Shown here: positions 55,901 to 64,000 of the stretch, piece after piece
How the letters are laid out: each line of letters opens with the position of its first letter
How positions within the stretch are numbered: the first letter of the stretch is position 1
From: Bdellovibrionales bacterium
GTDB taxonomy: Bacteria > Bdellovibrionota > Bdellovibrionia > Bdellovibrionales > UBA1609
DNA length: 64,000 nucleotides
Assembly (NCBI GenBank): GCA_014323935.1
Contig: JACOND010000002.1
Coordinates: 118,691 to 182,690, forward strand
Direction of reading: 5' to 3'
Notes under the pieces: model-generated
Told to the model about the DNA's origin: nothing
The model's database searches: none
What the model saw: the letters and a program-made list of their open reading frames with translations, nothing else
Made by a program: the position numbers and the translations under genes

Positions 55901-56415
55901 TATAAGCCTCCTGTCTTCTCAAATTTTTTAAGAAATTGTTTTATATTGGATTCAAACATATACCCTTCGACATCAACTAATAAGCCTGCTATTAAGCTTT
56001 TATCTTCTTTTTCTTGAATCTCAATCTTTTTACTAAAAATTCCTTCTAAAGCTTGTTTTAAACTTAATTTTTCTCTTTCTCCTAACTTTTTAGGGCTATA
56101 AACAAGAGCTTGAGTCCTATTGTTTTTACGTTCTATAAGCTCTTGGTATTTTTTTACAATTTCTGACAAAAGAGGAAAACTTTTATTCTTCAATAACACT
56201 GTAAAAAAACGAACTAACAAAGGAGGAGCTGAAGATAAAGCCTGCTCTAAAAGTTTTTGTTTTTCTCTTAAAGGAATAAACAAAGAGAAAAAAAAAGAAG
56301 AAATTGAACTCTCCAATAAAATATCAGAGTAAATTTTTACATGCTTTAAAAATTCAAGGCTAGAATCTTCTTCAAATAAAACCTGAGCATAGATATAACT
56401 TTTTTTACTCTTCAA
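55900..56415 (-). CDS. atpH: ATP synthase delta subunit
   Basis: Position between atpF and atpA; '[36 protein letters not shown]' typical C-terminus. Confidence 0.9.
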   Translation of the reverse strand: MKSKKSYIYAQVLFEEDSSLEFLKHVKIYSDILLESSISSFFFSLFIPLREKQKLLEQALSSAPPLLVRFFTVLLKNKSFPLLSEIVKKYQELIERKNNRTQALVYSPKKLGEREKLSLKQALEGIFSKKIEIQEKEDKSLIAGLLVDVEGYMFESNIKQFLKKFEKTGGL

Positions 56416-56417
56416 CT

Positions 56418-57029
56418 TTAAATCCTTTTTTTATAGTTTTGTAAAAAATCCAAAAAAATCTTTTCCTCTTGCTCTTGAAAAGAAGAGTTAAGCTCCTGCA
56501 ACTCACTCCTTACATTTTGAATTAACTCTTTTTTCCAGTAATTGAGTTGCTGTCTTTTTATTTTTTCAGTTTCAAGCTGAATTAAAAAATTTGCATAAGT
56601 TTTTAATTTATTTTCTATTTCTTTTAATTCCTGAAGTTTTTCTCTTCTAAATCTATTTCCTTCTTCCTCTGCTTTTTTTTTAATATTCTTTTCTTTTTCT
56701 CTCAAAACAGATACTTTTTTCTCCCATTTTTGATTTTCCTCTTTTTTTTGTTTTTCTAACTCAAAAGCCTGTTTTTCAAAAGCAAAAAAATTTTTCTGTC
56801 TGTTATGAAACAAAACTTGAACCGGTTTTTTTAGAAGAAAAAAAAGTCCTATAGCAAAGAGAGAAAAATTAAAAATCTGAATAAAAACAAGCCGAGTCGA
56901 AAGCTCAGAAGTTGCTAAGGATGCAAAGGGATAAAACAAAAGAACAAAACCTGAATATCTCAAAACCAGATTTTTCAAAGACTCTTTCCTTTTGAAGGAA
57001 CCTATTTTATACTTATATTTCATCTCCAA
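56418..57029 (-). CDS. atpF: ATP synthase F0 subunit b
   Basis: N-terminal TM segment followed by a long charged helix; operon position. Confidence 0.82.
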   Translation of the reverse strand: MEMKYKYKIGSFKRKESLKNLVLRYSGFVLLFYPFASLATSELSTRLVFIQIFNFSLFAIGLFFLLKKPVQVLFHNRQKNFFAFEKQAFELEKQKKEENQKWEKKVSVLREKEKNIKKKAEEEGNRFRREKLQELKEIENKLKTYANFLIQLETEKIKRQQLNYWKKELIQNVRSELQELNSSFQEQEEKIFLDFLQNYKKRI

Positions 57030-57033
57030 AATC

Positions 57034-57477
57034 TCAACTTTTTATTTTTTCTAAAAGCAACTCACTCAAAGAAACTAAAGATTTTCTTAAGATATCCTCT
57101 TGCTCTTGAACTTTTTTCTTTAAAAAATCCCTTTTTTGTTTCATGAGCTTTTTATGTTCTTCTTGGATTTTTAAACTCTCTTTTGAAAAATATTTTAAAG
57201 AATCTTCTTTCATATCATTGAAAATATTTTGAAATTCTTTATGAATATGTTTCGCTTTCTTTTCATAAATTTCTTTATTGATTTGAATTTTTTGATCTAA
57301 AGCTTCTGTTTCATTGACACGTCCTTTTGTAAGCTGTGTTCTTTTATCCATAGCTTGAATGTAGGCTTGCCATAACCATTTTTTAGAAAGAAAAAAAATT
57401 ATAACAGAAAAAATCAAATGATAAAAAAAACTATAGTCTAATCCTACTGTTTCAACTAAAGAACCTAACATTTTCAT
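57034..57477 (-). CDS. ATP synthase F0 subunit b' (second b-type subunit)
   Basis: TM followed by 'KWLWQAYIQAMDKRTQLTKGRVNETEALDQ' b/b' pattern; operon position. Confidence 0.8.
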   Translation of the reverse strand: MKMLGSLVETVGLDYSFFYHLIFSVIIFFLSKKWLWQAYIQAMDKRTQLTKGRVNETEALDQKIQINKEIYEKKAKHIHKEFQNIFNDMKEDSLKYFSKESLKIQEEHKKLMKQKRDFLKKKVQEQEDILRKSLVSLSELLLEKIKS

Positions 57478-57621
57478 AAAAAATCCCTTAAAGATAAATC
57501 TTTTAAACCTATTAAGATAATCTGATAACTTTTCTAACAGCTCAGGTCAAGATAAACTATTTTAAATTAATTGTGAATTTCTAACAAATTCAAACTTTAT
57601 ACTTAGTTATTTTGAAAAAAC

Positions 57622-57954
57622 TTAAATTCCTTTTTTTGAAGTTCCTTCAAAAAAGACACCTTCTTTTATAGCAAGAGCGGGACTAGATATATCTCCGGAA
57701 AAATGAGCAGGAACTTCCATGACAACAGATTTTCGAGCTTTTATCTTTCCTTTACATTCACCAAGTAAAATCAAATGATCTGTTAAAATAGTGGCATTCA
57801 CCTTTGCTGTAGATTCAATAATAAGACAACCTTCTCCAGAGATTTCCCCTTTCAAATTTCCTCCCAAACGAACCTGTCCCTTAAATCGAAGAACTCCTTC
57901 AAAAGAAGCTCCTTCACCAAGAATAACCTGTAAAGATTCTTTATTTTCAGACAT
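57622..57954 (-). CDS. Bactofilin (polymer-forming cytoskeletal protein)
   Basis: ILGEGASFEGVLRFKGQVRLGGNLKGEISGEGCLIIESTAKVNATI beta-helix repeat. Confidence 0.92.
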   Translation of the reverse strand: MSENKESLQVILGEGASFEGVLRFKGQVRLGGNLKGEISGEGCLIIESTAKVNATILTDHLILLGECKGKIKARKSVVMEVPAHFSGDISSPALAIKEGVFFEGTSKKGI

Positions 57955-57967
57955 AAAAAATATTTTT

Positions 57968-58795
57968 TTAAAGCAGTTTATCCAACAAGTTTTTAAGTTC
58001 TTCTTCTGTTTTGAAGGAAAAGCTCAAAGCTCCTTTTCCTTTTGAGTATTTGAAATTTAAGGAAACATTCTTTTTTTTCTGAATTTCAATTAAGATTTGA
58101 CGAATCCAAAATGGAACGGATGGATTTGATTTTTTAGTCTTAATTTTTTGAACTGTAAGTTTCTTCTTAAGACAAGCTTGAGCCATTTCTCTTTGTTGTT
58201 TCAAACTTTTAAACTGTAACAGTTCTCTAGCTTGAGAAAAAGAAAGTTTTTTACTAGAAACTAAGTCTTGAACTTCAGAATCTAAATTTAAAAGCCTTAA
58301 ACTATTTGCTAGTGAGGACCTAGAGATTCCTAAATATTTTGCTAAAGTCTCTTGATTCCAAAGGTTTTTTTTCATTATTTCTTTAAAAGCTAAAGCCTGT
58401 TCCATAGGATTAAGATTTTCCCTTTGTAGGTTTTCAACTAAAGCCCAAAGAGCTATTTTTTTTTGACTTATATCTGTTTTTAAAACCGCAGGAATCTTTT
58501 TTAATCCCGCCATGCAACAAGCTCGCCATCTTCTTTCACCAGCAATAATTTGATAAGCTCCTTTTTTTTCTTCAACCAAAATAGCTTGTAAAATCCCATT
58601 TTCTTTAATAGATTTCACCAAATCTGAAAGGGTTTCTTTGTTAAATTTTTTTCTAGGTTGATTTTTATTAGGAAAAACTTTTTCAATATCTAAAAGTAAA
58701 ATTTGATTTTTAGAATCCATAGGTCCTAAAAGGGCATCTAAACCCTTCCCCAAACGACTTCCCTTAGATTTGAAATAATGAGACTTAGGCTTCAT
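57968..58795 (-). CDS. parB: Chromosome partitioning protein ParB
   Basis: LGKGLDALLG, IFPNKNQPRKKFN, GAYQIIAGERRWRACCMAG, ENLQRENLNPMEQALAF. Confidence 0.97.
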   Translation of the reverse strand: MKPKSHYFKSKGSRLGKGLDALLGPMDSKNQILLLDIEKVFPNKNQPRKKFNKETLSDLVKSIKENGILQAILVEEKKGAYQIIAGERRWRACCMAGLKKIPAVLKTDISQKKIALWALVENLQRENLNPMEQALAFKEIMKKNLWNQETLAKYLGISRSSLANSLRLLNLDSEVQDLVSSKKLSFSQARELLQFKSLKQQREMAQACLKKKLTVQKIKTKKSNPSVPFWIRQILIEIQKKKNVSLNFKYSKGKGALSFSFKTEEELKNLLDKLL

Positions 58796-58803
58796 AAACT
58801 CTC

Positions 58804-59571
58804 CTAATTTAAACCCGCCACTTTCTCAAATTCTGTTGAAAGAGCAACATAACTTTTTGCTCCTAAAGACTTTGGATCATACTGAAAAATAGTTTGCCCA
58901 AAACTAGGAGCTTCACTTAAACGAACATTACGAGGGACAATAGTTTGAAAAACCTTATCTTCAAAACGTTTTCTTACTTCAACTTCAATTTGATGAGAGA
59001 GAGAATTCCTAGAATCAAACATAGTTAATAAAATTCCTTGAAACTGTAATTGAGGATTAAAATGAGTTCTTATCCGACAAATAGTCTCAACCAATTGACT
59101 TAGACCCTCTAAAGCATAATATTCACATTGCAGAGGGACAATAAATTTTTGAGAAGCCGTTAATACATTGACAGTTAGAGGTCCTAAACAAGGAGGACAA
59201 TCTATAAAAATGAAATCAAACTCTGTTACAAGAGTTTGAATATTTTCTTTTAAACAAAACTCCCAGCCTTTTTTTTTAGGTCCCTCTATATTAAAAGCCG
59301 CCAAATTATTATTACTAGCTATTAGAAACAAATTTTCTAGTTCGGTTTTTTGTATCGCTTTTTGAATAGGTACAGAATCTAAAAGAACAGAATAAAGAAA
59401 AGGATGCTTTTTAGAAGCATTTAAAGCCCTAGAAGCATTTCCTTGAGAATCCGCATCAATAACTAAGGTTTTATATTTTTTTAGTGCTAAGGCTGAAGCA
59501 AGGTTGACAGAACTCGTGGTTTTTCCAACCCCTCCCTTTTGATTAACTAAACTAATAATTTGCCCTATCAT
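58804..59571 (-). CDS. parA: Chromosome partitioning ATPase ParA
   Basis: LVNQKGGVGKTTSSVNLASALA, IFIDCPPCLGPLTVN, VPRNVRLSEAPSFGQTI. Confidence 0.97.
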   Translation of the reverse strand: MIGQIISLVNQKGGVGKTTSSVNLASALALKKYKTLVIDADSQGNASRALNASKKHPFLYSVLLDSVPIQKAIQKTELENLFLIASNNNLAAFNIEGPKKKGWEFCLKENIQTLVTEFDFIFIDCPPCLGPLTVNVLTASQKFIVPLQCEYYALEGLSQLVETICRIRTHFNPQLQFQGILLTMFDSRNSLSHQIEVEVRKRFEDKVFQTIVPRNVRLSEAPSFGQTIFQYDPKSLGAKSYVALSTEFEKVAGLN

Positions 59572-59769
59572 GACACCCTTTGCTGTATAAGGTCTTTCTT
59601 AAAACCCTTAACTCATTCTTACAAATAAAGAACTTCTTTCAAGTCTATTTATTCATTAAACTTAATTTTTGTCCAGACTTTTCTAAAATAATTCTTAAAC
59701 TTTACTCAATTAAACCTTAAAATAAATTTTTACTTTTCTTTATTTTTATTCTTAATTTTATTGCTATTT

Positions 59770-59797
59770 TAAAAATGTTCCACGTGGAACATTTTTA
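59770..59797. promoter_or_regulatory. parS: parS centromere site
   Basis: 28-bp perfect palindrome TAAAAATGTTCCACGTGGAACATTTTTA containing the parS-type core TGTTCCACGTGGAACA (59776-59791), about 200 bp upstream of parA. Confidence 0.92.
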
Positions 59798-59819
59798 TCC
59801 ACAAAAAAACAAAAAAGAA

Positions 59820-60755
59820 CTTAATTCATAGAAAAAATAAAGATTTGATACTCAATTATAAATCCCATTATTTTTAACTTTTTTATCAGTTTGAAGTGAA
59901 TTTGCACGTAACTCTCAATAAGTGACTTTAATTTAAAAAAAAGGAGATATAAAATGAAAAAAACCATGTAAAAATGACAAGAGATGTCGTCTTTAAAAAA
60001 TTCTTTGTAGACAAACCTGAGATCTTAAAACGTGTTTTAATACATTTTTTAAACATTCCTGAAATCATGAAATTAAAAATCCTTACATCCAAGAAGTTAG
60101 AAGAAAAGACATCTAAAGCAAAACCTCAAAATAAACAAAGCCTTGAATTTTTAGATAGCAATCGTCGCTAGGAGAGAAAAAAGTTTCCTTAGATTTGAGA
60201 GTGAAACTCTCTTCAGGAGAGAATATCAATATCGAAACCTGTCCTAAGCCAAGCTTTCTAAAAAGAGTGCTTTTATACTGGAGTAAACTTCATGCACAAA
60301 GTTTAAGATAACTATGATAAAATAACTCCAAACTATTCTCTCGTATTTACAGAATTTTCTGTTTTAAAAGAAGTAAAAGATTTTATATCTTGTTTTTCCA
60401 TAATGAAGAGATAAAGAGCCTTATATATTATTTAACAGGGATTTAAAGATAGTGATCGTGGAATTAAGTAAATTGGTAAAGGAGAGGAAGGATTTATCAA
60501 GAGATAAGGATATGGAGGAAGCGATGAGTTATTTTAGAAAGTTATCAGAGGATGAGAGAATGCAAGAGTTAGCCTATGATGAGTTACAGGAAGATGGATT
60601 ATAGATTAGACAAACAGGATTGGATGAAAGAAGGTAGATAAGAAGGCATGAAAGAAGGACTGCAAGAAATGGTTTTAAATATGTTGAAAGAAAAAACAGA
60701 TATAGCTTTTATATCTAAATTTACAGGTTTTTCTAAAGAAGAAATTAAAAAATAA
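59820..60755 (+). pseudogene. Rpn-family (PD-(D/E)XK nuclease/transposase-like) pseudogene, copy 1, with conserved leader
   Basis: 'MTRDVVFKKFFVDKPEILKRVLIHFLNIPEIMKL' then frameshifts and stops; C-terminal remnants 'SRDKDMEEAMSYFRKLSEDERMQELAYDELQE', 'MKEGLQEMVLNMLKEKTDIAFISKFTGFSKEEIKK'. Confidence 0.8.
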
Positions 60756-61220
60756 AGAAGAATTCTTAAAAAGGCTAACTAGTATTTTACTTTGTTGGGT
60801 AAGTTAATTTGAGGATGTCCTATTTTTAGTTGAAACAGGATTAAGCCCATGAGACAGATTAAACTCTAACCAGCCTTCAATTTATTTTCAAGCTCCTTTT
60901 GTTGTTTCTTAATTTCAGCCACTAAAATCCTTATTTCCTTTAACCTTTCTAATCTCGTCTCAACAATATTAAAAACATAGACTCAATCGGGTTTGTCGTG
61001 TGAAGGGGGGCTTAGCAAGGCTGGAGCTTTTAACCGGTGGATAGTAGAATCTCTTCGATGTCTGAACTAAGTGAATGTGCCAAAGGAGATATTGATCTTA
61101 ACGAACCACTTTTTAAGTTTCAATTAGCTTCTTTGTTCAAGTTGAGTCCCTAAATCTGTGAACCATCCAGAAAGCAGGAATACCAGAAACTCCTGCTCGA
61201 CTTTCAGCTAATCTAAAAGC

Positions 61221-61251
61221 TTTATGGATTCAAATTTTTTGAATCCATAAA
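61221..61251. repeat. Perfect 14-bp inverted repeat with 3-nt loop
   Basis: TTTATGGATTCAAA TTT TTTGAATCCATAAA. Confidence 0.95.
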
Positions 61252-61293
61252 CTGATAGAGAAGATACTCTGACCTACTTACTATGCTTACACT

Positions 61294-61640
61294 TCAGAAT
61301 TTGTCACATATATAACGCCCATAGTTAGGGAGATTTTCATGACATTCCAGTCGAAACTGTTCAAGCAAGGGTCCTAAAATATTTACAATTTCATAACATT
61401 TTTGCTCCACAGCTATGTCCACAGGTCTCATTCCACGAACATCTGGAGACCAATAGTAGTCCACTCCCTGATTTATTAATCTATTTACCTCATCCACATC
61501 ACATTCGTAAGCGGCATAATGGAATTCGGACCATCCCTTGTATCTTGTTGTGGGAATGCTTGATAGCCAGCAAACACGGAAAAGCTCACTGCTAATATAA
61601 ACCTCACCCTCATTTTTAGTAATAATTTTTTTAAAGTTTT
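61294..61640 (-). pseudogene. Frameshifted secreted ankyrin-like gene
   Basis: Signal-peptide start MKTLKKLLLKMRVRFILAVSFSVFAGYQAFPQQDTR then frame change to FHYAAYECDVDEVNRLINQGVDYYWSPDVRGMRPVDIAVEQKCYEIVNIL. Confidence 0.7.
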
Positions 61641-61712
61641 CATACTACCTCCTTATTTATGTATGTATCACTCTCTATAAATAATAATACAATTTAATAA
61701 AAAAACAACTTA

Positions 61713-62130
61713 ATTCATGGAAAAAATAAAGATTTGATACTCAATTATAAATCCCATTATTTTGAACTTTTTTATCAGTCTGGAAGTGAATTTGCACGTA
61801 ACTCTTAATGAGTTACTTTAACTTAATTTAAAAAAAAGGAGATATAAAATGAAAAAAAAACTATGTGAAGATGATAAGAGATGTCGTCTTTAAAAAATTC
61901 TTTTTAGATAAACCTGATATCTTAAAACTTGTTTTAAAACATTTTCTAAACATTCCTGAAATCATGAAATTAGAGATCAAAAACCCCAACATCCAAGACG
62001 TTAGAAGAAAAGATATCTAAAGAAAAACCTTAAGATAAACAAAGCCTTGAATTGTTAGACAGCAATCTTCCCGTAGAACATCTATTCGATAAAAAAGTTT
62101 CCTTAGATTTGAGAGTGAAACTATGGTTAA
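61713..62130 (+). pseudogene. Rpn-family remnant, copy 2, with conserved leader
   Basis: Same leader (tactcaattataaatcccattatttt...ggagatataaaatg) and 'RDVVFKKFFLDKPDILKLVLKHFLNIPEIMKLEIK' with frameshifts and truncation. Confidence 0.78.
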
Positions 62131-62192
62131 GTTTTTGGCTTGTGACTTTTTTTGTTTTTTGTTAAGACTTTAAATGAAACAGGTAGGGTATT

Positions 62193-62381
62193 ATGGATAA
62201 AGAATTAAATGGGAAAAACCCTAAAATAGAAAAAGTTCCTAAAAAAAAGCTTTATAAAGCTTTTTTTGATTGGCTTCTTTATGGGAAAGGAACAGTAAGA
62301 GAAGATTGGACTCCTGTTGAACAGATAGTAAAAGATAAAACAGATCAGACTAAAGAGATATTAAAAGCTATCAGTAAATAA
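62193..62381 (+). CDS. Small hypothetical protein
   Basis: ORF MDKELNGKNPKIEKVPKKKLYKAFFDWLLYG... directly upstream of the DUF6338-like remnant. Confidence 0.4.
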   Translation: MDKELNGKNPKIEKVPKKKLYKAFFDWLLYGKGTVREDWTPVEQIVKDKTDQTKEILKAISK

Positions 62382-62403
62382 AAATTATATCAATTATTAA
62401 AAT

Positions 62404-63011
62404 ATGCTAGAGCTTGAAAAATTGCTGTGGGTTATCCCTAGTTTATTGTTTATTCATATATACAATAAACAAAGACCACAAGGGAGTTTAAAACTAACAG
62501 GTTAGCAATATGTTTTTGCCCTAGTTTTTATTTCAGCATTCTGTTGGTTACCTTTTAGCTTTTTTTTTCATAAAGGCTGTGATGAAAATTTTTATTGTTT
62601 ATATTCTAAGCTTTTTATTTCATTATTTTTCTCTGGGATTTTTGCTTTAATTTTTTCTAGCAAATATATTTCAAAAAAAACATTTTTGCCTGTCTATGAT
62701 ATTTTTTTCTTAAATTGTGTTAAATGGGAAAAAACAAATGAGCCTGTTATTTTAACTTTAAAAAATGACAAGGCTTATATAGGATATTTGACAAAATACA
62801 CAGAAAACCCTAGATCAAAATTTCAATGATAGGTATTTGCCCTATAACAAGTGGGGGCAGAATACAAGACTCAAAAAAGATAGACTGGAACATAATTTAT
62901 ACTAAAGATAATAAACTTAATGCAGTAGAGATAATAATTCCTAGAAGTGAGATAATTACTTTTGGCAAATTTGACCAAGACACTTTTGATCGTTTAAACC
63001 CACAAGATTAA
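62404..63011 (+). pseudogene. DUF6338-like membrane protein, disrupted
   Basis: MLELEKLLWVIPSLLFIHIYNKQRPQ..*..FLNCVKWEKTNEPVILTLKNDKAYIGYLTKYTENPRSKFQ / MIGICPITSGGR...EIIIPRSEIITFGKF; internal stop and frameshift. Confidence 0.6.
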
Positions 63012-63601
63012 GAGCTTTCCTTAAAGCCTCTATCCAATAGCTCTGTTTCAATTTCTTTAGTTAAAAGTTTTATAGAGACTAGGAAGTTATGATCTTGTTT
63101 CATAGCTGGGAAGTCGTCAATAGATGATTCTTTAGGAAAGGTGAAAACAGAATGGATTTTATTTCACTCTCAAAGGTTATGCTAAGCTCTTTAAGCTTGT
63201 CATAAGACTTTATAAAGTTTTATTCATTAAATATCGTCTGGGAGTGGATACATTCCCTTAACCCATTACTTTTTTTTATACAGGTTTTCTTTAAAGGCAT
63301 TTTCTTATGAAATAAGGTATATTTCATAAGGTTTAAGGATAGCTAATAAGCTTGGCTTTTGTATTCTCTCACAATTCTTTTTAAAGTGTTCAATTCGGGT
63401 TTTTTAATCTTTTTTTTAGACTTTTTCTTAGTCTTAAACCTATGATTTTATTATCACTATTTCAAATTCTCTCAAGTACCATTTAGGGTTATTTAAATAT
63501 ATAAATCCCATTATTTTACACTTTTGTATCAGTCTGGAAGTGAATTTGCTAATAACTTTTAAGTAGGGACTTTAACTTAATTTAAAAAAAGGAGATATAA
63601 A

Positions 63602-64000
63602 ATGAAAAAGCAAAAAAACTATATAAAAATGACAAGAGATGTTGTCTTTAAAAAATTCTTTGTAGATAAACCTGATATCTTAAAACGTGTTTTAAAACAT
63701 TTTTTAAACATTCCTGAAATCATGAAATTAGAGATCAAAAATCCTGGCATCCCAGAATTAGAAGAAAATAAACAAAAACCTCAAAATAAACAAACTGAAG
63801 GGATAAAATCAGCTGATAAAAAACAAAGCCTTGAAATGTTTGACACAAATCTTCCCGTAGAACATCTAGGAGGAAAAAAAGTTTCCTTAGATTTGAGAGT
63901 AAAACTCTCTTCAGGAGAGGATATCAATATCGAAGTTCAAACCTGCCCTAAGCCAAGCTTTCTAAAGAGAGTGCTTTTATACTGGAGTAAACTTCATGCA
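63602..64000 (+). CDS. Rpn-family PD-(D/E)XK nuclease/transposase-like protein, copy 3 (open, truncated by window end)
   Basis: Uninterrupted reading frame MKKQKNYIKMTRDVVFKKFFVDKPDILKRVLKHFLNIPEIMKLEIK...VSLDLRVKLSSGEDINIEVQTCPKPSFLKRVLLYWSKLHA. Confidence 0.85.
   Translation, partial: MKKQKNYIKMTRDVVFKKFFVDKPDILKRVLKHFLNIPEIMKLEIKNPGIPELEENKQKPQNKQTEGIKSADKKQSLEMFDTNLPVEHLGGKKVSLDLRVKLSSGEDINIEVQTCPKPSFLKRVLLYWSKLHA

Overview
AT-rich bacterial chromosome segment. The parA-parB-bactofilin-atpF'FHAGDC layout and the overall gene set resemble Bdellovibrionota/deltaproteobacteria-like genomes; this taxonomic guess is inference only. Core blocks: a caa3-type cytochrome oxidase cluster (1-4.4 kb), msrAB, a FAD/2Fe-2S oxidoreductase, tsaC/sua5, sdhCAB, a lysine-repeat histone-like protein, a kinase-like protein, uppP, etfBA, tRNA-Pro, namZ-like DUF1343, HTTM and radical SAM genes, a photolyase, grxB, lon, dnaJ/grpE, tatA/tatC, RNase E/G, the ATP synthase operon, bactofilin, parB/parA and a parS palindrome. 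The main accessory locus (28.3-39.5 kb) looks like an SspABCD-SspE phosphorothioation-sensing defence system: DUF4007 (SspB), large P-loop ATPase (SspC), PAPS-reductase-like (SspD), DUF262/DUF1524 (SspE) and cysteine desulfurase (SspA). It has an unusual B-C-D // E-A order. About 2.8 kb of decayed DNA separates D from E; it holds an ankyrin pseudogene and a decayed paralog of the intact radical SAM gene, flanked by imperfect direct repeats. Other notable signals: poly-G tracts in an AT-rich sequence, one of which (G9) separates two halves of an HTTM gene so that loss of one G would fuse them; a frameshifted IS1595-like transposase carrying G9 and G8 tracts; an 18-bp triplicate repeat inside etfA; three Rpn-family copies with a conserved leader next to parS; and several decaying ankyrin genes.
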